From Galerina marginata (Eukaryota; Basidiomycota; Agaricomycetes; Agaricales; Galerinaceae), in NCBI GenBank assembly GCA_023014335.1, contig JAECYW010000004.1, positions 1,860,001-1,924,000 of the forward strand: a stretch of DNA of 64,000 nt, written 5' to 3'. The position numbers and the translations under genes were made by a program. Below the pieces are notes generated by a model, which saw only the letters and a program-made list of their open reading frames with translations, ran no database searches and was not told the DNA's origin. The number at the start of each line of letters is the position of its first letter. Position 1 is the stretch's first letter. Shown here in pieces: positions 36,279 through 47,100 of this stretch.

Positions 36279-38167
36279 ATGGCCATAAACCCCGTCGTTA
36301 AAGATGTGGACGTCAACGCCAACAACAAACGACGATGCCGGCGGTACCCAGGAGAAATCCCGTATCCTATAGCCTATTCCAATAAAATGGCAGACTTGTA
36401 TGTACTTCTTCTATGACGTCGCGTTCATTGGCTCATCCTAGCTCTTTTAGTGATATCTGGGACCATATGTTTCTTGCGAGCTACTTCAAAAGTCTGACCA
36501 TGCACCAATTCCCCATCCCCCCGTCTATGGTGTTGGATCTTGGGTGCGGTACTGGTTACTGGGTAATCGAAGCGGCGAAAAAGTGGAAGGTCTGTCATTC
36601 ATTTATCGTGCATCATCATCCTCCCATTAACTTCTGACAGGATTCGAAGGTGTACGGCTTTGACGCTGCCAAAATTCAGCCTCGTTTAGAAGAAATGGAA
36701 CACTATAAGCCACTTGCTCAGCGCATCGAATGGGTGCATGGAAACTTGTGCGTGACTTGATTGACTGTCTCCATAATAGCCTTAGATTGTCTTTTACTAG
36801 TTTGGATGGACTGCCGTTTTCGTCTAATTGCTTCGACTTCGTCCGAATAGCTGGATTAGGTTTGGCCATACCGGAAGATGAATGGCAAGCAGTCTTGGAG
36901 GTACGCCACTCGCCTTTGACCCCAGACTTTCTATCTAATATTGATAAAAGGAGGTTCATCGTGTCATGAAGCCTGGAGCGGTCCTAGAGGTAAGAAAGCA
37001 AGCGTAAAATCTCGCAAAAGTTGACGAAAGAATGCAGATCATTGAAGATGACCTTCTATTTCCCTGCTCATCAGCTCTCCTGCAAAATGCTTCTTCACGA
37101 AAGTCCTCTTCATCGTCAAATAGTACCCTCCAGTCTTTTGACCTACACAAAAGTAAATCGACCATGTTCTATGACCGCTCTACCACGTCCCCAGGGCGGC
37201 CATCACTGGCTCCAAGCTCTTTCCACGAAACTCAGTTCATACCTCAAACACCGATGTCGACCCTTCTTCCTTCCTTTTCATGGCAGTCTGAGTCCGACAC
37301 GAGTACCCTTGTTCCATCGTCTTGCTCAACAGAAACAACCTCGGACACTGAGCATCCTCAAGACCATACACGGTTGAAGGAAGCATGGGAAGCAATGCTT
37401 TCTACTCGCTTTTTGTCTTCAAATCTCCTCTCGGTACTTCCTTTCTACCTCAACTCATCTTTTGTCAACACGAAGTCTCATGCTCCGCTGCTTGTCCCTC
37501 TGCCTCCGAACTCTGGAAATGTTCCAACTCTTAAAACATATCGGTCAATGGGGACCCTCCGAAACAGTGGATCAGAAAGAAGCATTGGCGATACTTTGCT
37601 CAATTTCGAAGCTACTTTCTCGTTTAGATCCATCAAAACAGACGGGGTTTCTTTTCGCTCATCTGTGTCATCGATGCAGAAACAATCAGTTTCGGCCTGG
37701 GCAACCATGCATTTAGCCAAGACTGTCAGCATCGTTAGAGGGTGCAAGGAAGCTATCTGGAATGAATACAAGAAGCTTTACTCGCGAGATGCTCCGTACC
37801 TGCTTTCGCGGACGGCTCCAGACGATGAAGATTATCTCTCACAGCCACACAGATATGTTGTGCGAAGAGCCTTCGAGGTGGACTGGAAAAATTGGGAATT
37901 GTGAGTTTTTGAATGAATTCTGGATCCCATTACTGAATCATAACTAGTGATATGATTGACCGCACAAATATGGCAAATAATCTCCTGACACATGTTGGCT
38001 GGGTCCACACAATACCCGACTCGGAACGAGACCGTCCAGACTGGCGGACTTGGAGAGGCAAGCTGGATCGCAAGTCCGGTTCCGACACTAGTGGCCACTT
38101 AATAACAGCATATAACCCAACTGATTCCTGTAGGTCTCTTCGCGTGTTTACTGGGTTCAAAGGCTAG
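36279..38167 (+). CDS. Class I SAM-dependent methyltransferase
   Basis: A spliced gene. Early exons encode a Rossmann-type SAM-binding fold: motif I is VLDLGCGTGYWVIEAA, then KVYGFDAAKIQP, ERIEWVHGNL-like (seen as QRIEWVHGNL), LDGLPFSSNCFDFVRIAGLG (post-motif II) and EVHRVMKPGAVLEIIEDD. A serine-rich insert follows (about 37070-37390). The C-terminal region has helices (SAWATMHLAKTVSIVRGCKEAIW) and ends VFTGFKG. A late intron at 37903-37948 joins NWEF to DMIDRTNM. The methyl acceptor cannot be inferred; domain plus disordered insert is common in fungal methyltransferases of unknown function. ATG 36279 (MAINPVVKDVD) is preferred over an upstream in-frame start because the upstream leader is not conserved-looking. 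Confidence 0.75.
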
Positions 38168-38462
38168 ATTTTGTCTAGTTTGTTCCACCACCCGGCAGTG
38201 GTGAAAAATTACTTATCTTTGTTAATCGTATTGCTATCGAACATCATTTGTATCGCTATATTACTGGTCATTTCCTACATCAAACTACATTCTAGGACGA
38301 GGTGTAATGATACTTGAATATTAATATTTTTCCACAATCGCTTCTCCCTCATCAGATATGAACTTTCCCGATTCGGAAATTGGCATGACGCCGATTGTGC
38401 AGCAGAGCGCCTGAACCCTCCTTTCTCTCATCTCCACCAAACACTTTCAGACAATAAACACG
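38168..38462. promoter_or_regulatory. Upstream region of PA2G4-like gene
   Basis: 295 bp between the methyltransferase stop and the PA2G4-like start, both on the plus strand. The region is AT-rich apart from a pyrimidine-rich stretch just before the ATG (CCTCCTTTCTCTCATCTCC, 38415-38433), as is common before highly expressed fungal genes. Confidence 0.35.
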
Positions 38463-40032
38463 ATGGCCGACACTGAGAAACCCGCCGCCGCCACAGAGAC
38501 CCCGGAGAAGCCTGCGGTGTCCTCCATGGAGGCCGATCTCACCAAATACAAGGTTGGCGAGCAATACAGGGTCCTGTGCGATTAAAAAAATCTAAAATCT
38601 AATCGTGGAACAGACTGCGGCGGACATCGTCCACCAAGTCACGAAAAAGCTCATCGAGCTCAGTGTGGAGGGCGCAAAAGTGATCGATCTTTGCATTGAG
38701 GGTGACAAGCTCATTGAACAAGGCACTGCCGCAGTGTACAATAAGGCGGTCAAGGGTGTCAAAGTCTTAAAAGGTGGGCTTGCAAGACTAGTTGAATGTC
38801 GCGCCGTTACTGATGGGGATCCCTATCAAGGTGTCTCTTTCCCGACGAGTATCTCGGTAAACAACACAGTTGCACATTTTTCACCCTTAGCGTGAGTCGT
38901 CTGAGCCGCTTCGCTCGGTTTTTCCCAAGCGAGACATGTCGCGATGCTGACTGTCCATCTCATCTTTAGATCCGATCCCCAGTCTTCCCAAGTCCTTGCC
39001 AAAGACGATGTCGTGAAAATCCAGCTTGGAGCCCACATTGATGGGTTTGCGGCTATCAGTGGCGAGACGATCGTCGTTGGCGCAAGTACGTCGAGCCCGG
39101 TTAGCGGACGACGCGCAGACGTCGTCAAAGCTGCTTGGAGCGCCGCCGAGGCCGCGATGCGCACGCTCAAAGTTGGCAACAAGAACTGGGCGGTCACTGA
39201 GATCGTGGCGCGTACTGCTGCACAATGGGGTTGCAAGCCTGTGGAAGGTATTTTCGATTCTTCCTTTATGTCTTGAATATCCATGTTTTAACGGATTCCT
39301 TAGGCATGCTTTCCTGCCAACAGACGCAGAACGTTATTGACGGGAAAAAGCGTATTATCTTGAACCCAAGCGAATCCCAAAAGCGCGACTTCGAAGGCGC
39401 GACATTTGCTGAAAACGAAGTTTATGGCATTGACATCTTGATCTCCTCTGGCGAAGATGGAAAGGTATGTAAAGGGCCCTGATTCTCTTTTTTTTGCTTT
39501 GAATGGCTCATGTCCACCTCAGGCTCGCCTGGAAGAGTCTCGTACCACTTTGTTCCAAAGAGATCCCACCGTGACATATCAACTGAAAGCGAAGAACTCC
39601 CGTGCCGTGTTCTCTGAAGTCCAGAAAAAGGCTGGCTCCTTCCCCTTCAACATCCGCACCTTGGAAGATGAAAAACGCGCGCGTATGGGATTGCAGGAAG
39701 CCGTCCAACATAGTTTAGTGAAACCATACGAGGTGATGTAAGTGATATGTCCGGTATCTCATATCACTGGATCGATCTGATAGTCCGTCAGATACACGCC
39801 TGCCAACACCTTCGTCGCTGGCTTCCACTTTACTATCGCTCTCCTCCCTGGTGGTCCATCTCTGATCACCCATCCTCCAATTTGGTATAAGACTGATTTA
39901 GTGAAGACGGAGAAAGAATTAGAGGACGAAGAATTGAAGTCGCTCCTTGCCAGGAACCTGCGGGAAAACAAGAAGAAGGCCAGGAAAGCAAAGAAGGCGG
40001 AGGGCGGCGAGGAAGATGGGAAGGAAGAGTAA
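38463..40032 (+). CDS. PA2G4: PA2G4/EBP1-like (Cdb4-type) aminopeptidase-fold protein
   Basis: A non-peptidase member of the methionine aminopeptidase (pita-bread) fold, related to mammalian PA2G4/EBP1 and S. pombe cdb4. These bind pre-ribosomes and RNA. The exons encode LTKYKTAADIVHQVTKKLIE, VEGAKVIDLCIEGDKLIE, GVSFPTSISVNN, DDVVKIQLGAHIDGFAA, GNKNWAVTEIVARTAAQWGC, EVYGIDILISSGEDGKARLE, a conserved KNSRAVFSEVQKKAGSFPF and FHFTIALLPGGPSLITHPP. The metal-ligand set of true aminopeptidases is not intact, as expected for this subfamily. The C-terminus is Lys-rich (KKARKAKKAEGG) and ends EEDGKEE, matching the RNA-binding basic tail of EBP1. The start codon lies in good context, shortly before the first intron. 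Confidence 0.93.
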
Positions 40033-40167
40033 ACCCCTGACGATCGACATCACATAAGGAAGCAATGGAAACAGGCTCAACGATATCCACGCGATTAGAG
40101 TTTATGCACCTGCTTTCAACTTGTACATTTAAATTTACGGACCCTCCCTTGTTTTATTATCCCGACC

Positions 40168-40589
40168 CTACGATGTCCGTTTATCGGAATTGCTGTCATC
40201 GGGACCAAACACTTCTATTGTCCGCACTACCAGGTCAACATTTTCAAGGAAAGCGTTGAGGGTCAGCCTCGCTAATCTGACAGTTAAAGTGTGGAATGTC
40301 CTGTATGAGTGGGGTAGAGTTGTATTTCAATTTTGACAATTGGACATTTTTGTGGTCATACGCGATGAGTTTTTCGTCTTGAACAAACAGCTCTCTTTTC
40401 ACTGCGTGGGGTTGTAGCTCGGCATCAACTTCAATGACTTGTTTTACGATCAACGCGTGCTTGTTCGATGCCAATGGGATTTCCACATTACTGTTCTTCA
40501 TTCTCCTTCTCAATTCGGAATATGATTCAAGGCTCGACTCACATAGTGTGCCAGTCAACGTTGGGGGTACCAGCAGCGGCCATGGCCAT
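40168..40589 (-). CDS. PCC1: PCC1, KEOPS/EKC complex subunit
   Basis: Small dimerising subunit of the KEOPS complex, which makes the t6A modification of tRNA. Three exons, joined in phase, give 102 aa. The reading is MAMAAAGTPNVDWHT, then INVEIPLASNKHALIVKQVI with EVDAELQPHAVKRELFV, and after a second intron the family signature LTLNAFLENVDLVVRTIEVF. The first intron starts GTGAGT and ends ACAG just before the TAATGTGG that resumes the frame; the second starts GTATGA and ends ATACAG. Length, strand pattern and the N-A-F-L-E-N-V motif match the Pcc1 family well. The start is the first of two ATGs two codons apart. It lies 200 bp from the divergent LysM gene. Confidence 0.85.
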
Positions 40590-40789
40590 GGAAGTGTCGT
40601 TCAAAATGCAGACGCCAGTCGAAGGCTCAGATCAAGGCGAGATAACGTAATCTTATCTTTCCGGCACAGGATGACGTTTACCGGCTTGATCAAGTTCAGT
40701 ATGCATTCCATCCCATCACATAGCTAACCTCCACAGACTGACCACAGTTCTCTGGTTTCGACTTGCTAAACCTCCCCGGGAGATAGAAT
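40590..40789. promoter_or_regulatory. Shared divergent promoter, PCC1/LysM gene
   Basis: 200 bp between the start codons of PCC1 (minus) and the LysM protein (plus). No specific element is claimed. Confidence 0.4.
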
Positions 40790-42000
40790 ATGTCGTCGAA
40801 ACAACAACCCGCGAATTTCATCGACCGCAACACCACCCTTTGTCTGGCCTGCTCATCCTCCCTGCCTCCGCTTAAATCATCATCTGGCAACTTAAATGTC
40901 AATTCCATATTCATAACTAATTGTTGCCAGCGCCCCATATGTCCTTCCTGTATAGCGTCTAACCCCCGTCTGGCACGGTACGACCCATGTTTGGCCTGTC
41001 TAGGAGGTGTGGGCATCGTCTCATCGGGATCCACCATGACAACTGGGAAGGGTAAGGCCCAAATGTCGCCTGGCATCAATACGAACTCCAATGTCAACCT
41101 GGGTGGTGCGGTAAGAGATGAGGACACTTTTGTACTTGGAGATGACGAAGACGATGTCGACGACGTCGATTATGAGGCAGGGAGTCGACGCCTTCTGGAT
41201 GCGCCCGCTCCTCCGCCACCGTATGAGCCCCTGGCCGACCTTAACCTATCCACGGAAGTTGCAGGCGCGGCCATTAACAGTGATAACATCGCATCTACTT
41301 CTTCGTTTGCTGTTATTTCTCCGGAGGAGCATAAACCTCCAACTTCAGAGGACTCAAATGCACCGTCAGGGGATTTGAAGAGTTCCATCACTCAAAGGAC
41401 GACGCCTTATAAATACTACATCAATAAACGAGACACACTCCAAGGCATAGCCCTTCGCTTTGGGCTGGATGTGCGTGTTGGGCATAATCAGCCTGGGTAA
41501 ATGAACTAATTCTTGAACAGGGACACGAGATCTGTAAATTAAACAACCTACCGCCTAGTGTCATACGCACGACGCCTCACCTCTTGCACACACGCGCTTT
41601 CCTCCTTCTCCCTCCGACGGCGAGGCTACATGCCTCGCTGGTTCTAAGCAACGAGGAAGAGAAGGGACGCGAGGAAAAATTGGTGAGAGAGAGGGCAGAG
41701 AAGAGGTTGCAAACACTTACCAAGGAGGTAGACTGGCGTGTAGCCAAGGCGTACGTAGCACTTGCAGACGACGCTGGGGAGCAGGAGGCGTTCGATGCCA
41801 AACGAAAAGAGCTTGGGTCAACTCTGCTGGTGGGTGCCAGCAGTGGTAGGAGTCGAGGATTGGAAGCGCTGGCTGTTCAACAATATTTGGACGACGAAGA
41901 GTGGGAAGTAGAGGAGCGCAAGGCGGGACGGAGTGTCCAAGCTCTGAGCTTTCCACCCAAGGGGAAAGAAGGGAATTGCAGCAAGAAGGGTTGGTGGTAG
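40790..42000 (+). CDS. LysM-domain protein with N-terminal zinc-finger-like Cys cluster
   Basis: Two exons joined by an intron at about 41484-41520. There is no signal peptide. The N-terminal about 70 residues have paired cysteines (TLCLACSSSLPPL, NCCQRPICPSCIASN, YDPCLAC) that look like a zinc-binding cluster. A disordered acidic stretch follows, then a single LysM module (YYINKRDTLQGIALRFGLDV, spliced to GHEICKLNNLPPS and ending LHTRAFLLLP). The C-terminal helical region (RERAEKRLQTLTKEVDWRVAKAYVAL, split here as RERAEKRLQTLTKEV and DWRVAKAYVAL) precedes a variable tail. LysM usually binds N-acetylglucosamine polymers, but the lack of a secretion signal argues for an intracellular role, as in eukaryotic LysMD proteins. 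The acceptor giving DVR-GHEIC restores the LysM consensus. Confidence 0.8.
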
Positions 42001-42777
42001 GAGGAGACTGACGGGAGTGATTTATAGTATGACCTGATCGCTGCAGCCATTACCCAGGACGCCTCCACAGTGTCTCGCCATATGTACCTGGCTACTTGTT
42101 AGGCACTCTCAGACGGTTAGGCACTGTAGACGGGGGCATCGGGTTTGTCTCTTGAAGAATCTCGGTTCTAACGCTCGCTTAATGCTGAATTTGTAGTATT
42201 TATGTAAAGAAATTACAACTGCAATGATATAGAGTAGCAACGGAAGTCTCTTGCCAGTGTGTTGGAGTCCTCCTACATCGTACTTGTTGATACAGCAGGA
42301 GATCGTGTTGGGGTCGCCCAGACTTATTGGAGGCTAAAAATCATTCAACTCAAAAAACAAATTATGATCGTCATAGAAGCATAGACGTTGAATAGCAATC
42401 GGTACGGAGGCGGAGGTGATGGGCACGGACTTCTGCCGTCAACTTCGAATATACTTACCCTAGGAACTCGTCTCCTCCGGTTCGTCAGTTTGAGGAAGGG
42501 CTTTGATAATGTGACGATCCCACTGCCAAATGCTAATAGTTGTCTTTATCTGGCTCTCGCGTATCTCTTTCTTCTCGTCTCTTCTCATTCCGGCCAAACT
42601 TCCAGGACAAAAAAGGAGTTCACAAGGGTTATGGAATGTTGTGGATAATGATAAAGAATTAAAGAAAGCGAGAAGCAACGGAGGCGGCGACTCCTTCGAA
42701 CTATCTTGGTCGCTCGAGGGTGTGTCCCTTCACAGGAACACACACAATGTCACGGTCAGGTATTCTGGACGATGAGG
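42001..42777. other. Spacer between LysM gene and unidentified gene
   Basis: About 780 bp. A minus-strand stretch at 42460-42590 (KEIRESQIKTTISIWQWD) looks faintly coding but lacks a start or partner exons. Nothing else is recognised. Confidence 0.3.
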
Positions 42778-44093
42778 TTATCCGTTGTACTTGGCGGAAT
42801 AAATGCGTCTCATACTCAAGGATGTATGAACGTACACCTGTTCGACAACTGAGTATGCCCCACAGTGGCTAAGTTCTTGGGCGGCTTGTGATTTCGCTGC
42901 TTTTTTGAAAACCTTTGGTCCTGAACTCTGGATTTGAAAAGATTTCAGGTCTTCCATGTAACCAGCACCATTGGCCATACCTTCGACTTACAATATTGTA
43001 CTTGTTCTGTGTTGTCCACAAAAATTCGGAGTCTCTTCCTCAGGCTCGCCGCTATCTAACAGTGTTGGTAAATCTCTGGTCCCAACCAAGTATCGTGTTC
43101 AGGCTAATTAATGGCTTACCTTCTCGGGCGTATTTAGCATTCTAATGACCGAAATCAGCGCAAAGGTGTTGTGAAGACAATAAAAAAACCCATCTCTCTT
43201 CGGCTTGGAGAAGTCTTTGGCTAGTTCGGTCTGTATACTAGGATCCAGGCGTGATTTAATATTACCGGCTGGATGAAAGGTTTTAAAAAGGGGTGCCGTT
43301 AACTTGGAATATATACGAACGGCTCCGATGAAGACGGTATCTTTCTGTAGGTGGAGAGATCTGTGTAACCTGATTGTTAATAGCGATTAAGACGAGTCAA
43401 ACAACTTACCAATAAGCTAGAAGTCAAATCAGGGGAATAAAAAAGCGTCCGGAATACTTATTGGAGAGAGCCTTGACCGTGGTGCCGATGTTCCCGCCGA
43501 CTCGGTTTTCCGTTGTTATAATTAACTTAGAAATCATTGGCCACTCGTCCAGTCGGACTAGTTTTTACCTGGTTCGTAGATGGTCTTTTTTTGCCTCTTC
43601 AGACCTAAAATAGTCTCAGCCATGAGAAAGGTGCCTTCCAGTCGGAGAAATGGAGAAACAATAGATCCATTGAGAGCGGCTCGATGTCCGCGAGGGAAGG
43701 CGCAGTGTGATCTTGTCCCACAATCGTTGACGTCAAGTCACCAGTCGAAGTGTGGTTTCTTTATGACTGGCCGATTACAGAGATGCCAAAGGGTCAGTAG
43801 CGGGCGTAGGATTGACCGTTTTCAGGCGTTGCAGGTTTCTGAATAAGCAGAACAGATGTTCGACTATGTTCGATTGTGCAACACATGAAGTCATCGGTCA
43901 ATATTCAACGTTCAACGGTGAAATGGCTCAGTCAGCAAGCTTACGCCTTGCCGGGAAGTAGCCGTCCGCCGCTCTGAGGATTTTATAAAAGCGATAGCCG
44001 GAGATTTGCAAATGACTGACCTTCCCCTTCCTAATGTCCACAAAATCCACGAGGACCTCCGCCGTATCGGAGAAGGATAGCGTCGTCGAGGCT
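42778..44093 (-). CDS. Unidentified multi-exon gene
   Basis: No family is recognised, but coding potential is strong. Successive minus-strand pieces join in phase through ordinary GT-AG introns. The order is SFSDTAEVLVDFVDIRKGK, then SHCAFPRGHRAALNGSIVSP and FLRLEGTFLMAETIL, then VRLDEWPMISKLIITTENRV with GGNIGTTVKALSNK. After an intron comes LHRSLHLQKDTVFIGAVRIY and SKLTAPLFKTFHPAGN, then FFYCLHNTFALISVIRML. After another intron comes IAASLRKRLRIFVDNTEQVQ, and last SSGPKVFKKAAKSQAAQ with the end SMRRIYSAKYNG. The stop is at 42778. The 5' end is uncertain because the first clear frame is open back to about 44093 without an ATG, so a first exon may overlap the upstream region of the ABC transporter. 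No membrane span or signal peptide is evident. Confidence 0.5.
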
Positions 44094-44137
44094 AAGCAAA
44101 AACAAGATACGCCGCAGCTCTTAAGGCATCAGCGATC

Positions 44138-47100
44138 ATGGTGAGTTCTTACGTCATTCCTCACTTTATTTGCCGGACAGCACTAAACTCAACACAGGTG
44201 GCAGCGAGTGCCGTTCACGACATCCAAAGTCCCTCCTCCCATACAATCACTCGACGATTCCCTTCTTATACCCGAAGCGACCGCAAATATCCTCAGTATT
44301 ATCACCTTTGGTTGGATAACCCCTCTTCTGAGCCTTGGCTACGCTCGACCATTAGAGGCACCAGATCTCTTTAAGCTCCAACCCGAACGCGGGTCAGCCC
44401 ATATCGCGCAGGCGATAACCGATTCCTTCACGCGACGGGTGAAGGACGCGGAAGCATATAATATCAGGCTTGCTAATGGTGAGATTTCTCCAGGCTTGAA
44501 AGGCCTTTGGTGGTCGATTAGAGGGAAGAGAAAAGAAAAAGAAGCAGAATGGAGGCTGAAAACTGGTAGACAGAAGGCGAGCTTAGTCTGGGCTATGAAC
44601 GACAGTGTCAAGTGGTGGTTCTGGTCAGCTGGTCTCCTGAAAGTTGTTGGTGATACGGCGCAGGTTACAAGTCCTCTGGTGGTAAAGGTGTGTCCGGTTA
44701 TTCCTGTCAAGAATGAAGTCTTCTAACATTTTCAAATTCAACCCAGGCTATAATCAAATTCGCCACAGAATCTTATTCAGGCCATATGCTTCATCAACCC
44801 GTTCCCAGTATCGGCAAGGGTATTGGACTGACTTTCGTTCTCCTCGCTATGCAACTCGTGGCGTCGTTGTGTACCCACCACTTCTTCTACCGCAGCATGT
44901 CCACTGGTGTCCTCATTCGCGGGGGTCTCATCACCGCCATCTACGACCGATCGCTAAGGTTAACCTCTCGCGCCAGATCAACTCTTACCAACGGGAAGCT
45001 TGTAAATCACATCTCAACCGATGTCTCTCGCATTGATTTCTGTGCTGGGTTCTTCCACATGGTCTGCACATCTATTCCCGTCTTTGTTTGTGTTCAAAAT
45101 TTTGATAGACTTTTATCTTATTAGGCATGGACTGCCCCTATCCAGATGATCATCTGCTTGATTCTTCTTATTATCAACTTGGGACCTTCCGCTCTCGCTG
45201 GCTTTGGGTTTTTCATCCTCGCCACACCTGCGCAAACTTTCGTTATGAAGAAGCTCTTTGCTCTCAGGCGAAAGAGCATGGAATGGACGGACAAAAGAGC
45301 CAAGTTGCTCCAAGAACTACTAGGTGGTATGAAAGTTATCAAATTTTTTGCTTGGGAAATACCCTTCCTTGATCGCATTTCGACATACCGGAGGAATGAA
45401 ATGGCGTACGTATGATTCACGTTCTTTCTCCGTAAGAGCGCCAAATTAATTTTGTTGCCCAGATACATTCGCTCGTTGTTGCTTATCCGAGCTGCAAACA
45501 ATGCTGTCGCGTTGAGCATGCCCGTCTTAGCGTCTGTGCTGGCATTTATCACTTACTCTGCCACTGGACACACTCTGGAGCCTGGGGTGATCTTTACCTC
45601 TCTGACATTGTTTAATTTGCTTCGCCTACCTCTGATGTTTTTGCGTAAGGTCGATTGTGTTCCTGCGTTTTAATATTTTTAATCTTTTTCTTCTTCCAGC
45701 TGTCTCTTTCAGCTCCATAGCCGATGCAGCTAACGCAACAGGACGTCTCTACGGCGTCTTTGAAGCCGAGCTGCTAGAGAAGACACACACTGTTGAAGAG
45801 AGCATCGAACATGCTATCGAAGTCAAAGGCGCTTCTTTCACCTGGGACTCACCTCCGCCTGACGGTGAGGGGAAACCAGGCTCTGGCGGCAAGAAACACA
45901 GCCGGTTAATGCAATCCTCCAAAACTAAAGCCAAGGCCAAGGCCGCAGCGGCTGCTGTGGAAAAGCAGCGCGACGCAGATTTGGACGAAAAGGCGAAGGA
46001 CGAGGAAGAGCGTGTGTTCAAGGTCCGTGACGTGGATTTGACCATACCCAGAGGTCAGCTAGTGGCAGTTGTCGGTCCTGTAGGGAGCGGCAAGACGAGC
46101 TTACTGCAGGGTTTGATTGGGGAGATGAGGAAGACGTCCGGGAGTATCGTGTTTGGCGGTAGTGTGGGCTATTGTCCGCAGAGTGCATGGATTCAGGTTT
46201 GTCGGATATATTTTTTATCGACCAGGAGCTTATAAGTCATCATTATTTCTAGAATGCGACCATCAGAGAGAATATCTGTTTTGGACGACCGTTTGAGGAG
46301 GATCGGTATTGGAATGCTGTGCGAGATGCTTGCTTAGAACCTGATCTTGAGATGTTGCCGAATGGAGACCTGACCGAGGTCGGAGAGAAGGGTATCTCGC
46401 TATCTGGCGGCCAAAAGCAGAGGCTCAACATCTGCAGAGCCATTTATTGCGATACAGATATTCAAATATTCGACGTTCGTTCTTCTGAAATCCTGTTACT
46501 TTATCTTCGATATTGATTACCAAAATCTACAGGATCCACTGTCGGCATTAGACGCCCATGTCGGCAAAGCCGTCTTCCAGAACGTACTGCAGAACAGCCT
46601 CTCCGGCAAAACACGCATCCTCGTTACGCACGCGCTGCACTTCCTGCCGCAGGTCGACTATATCTACGTCATTGCGGATGGCCGAATTCTTGAGCGCGGC
46701 ACGTATGCTGAGCTCATGGGCCGCGGGGGCGAGTTCTCCGCGTTTATCAACGAGTTTGGATCGGCGCAAGAGGAGGAGGAGAAGGAAGAGGAGGCAGAGG
46801 AAGACGCCATTGCGAGTGACTCTAGGGAGGACGGTCCGAAGGCGAAGAAGGAAAAGGAGCGGATGGAGAAGATGAAGAAAGCGGTGGGGGGCACTGCGCT
46901 GATGCAGGCCGAAGAAAGGAACACGGGGGCGATTGCATGGGATGTGTACAAGGATTATATGAAGGCCGGACATGGGAAGGTAGTGATACCGATGTTGCTC
47001 ATCTCGTTGGTGCTTATGCAAGGTGCAACGGTTGTTGCATCTTATTGGTAAGATCAAGTTCATTCGAGTCCTTCATGAGGGGATGCTGAGCTGACAAGGA

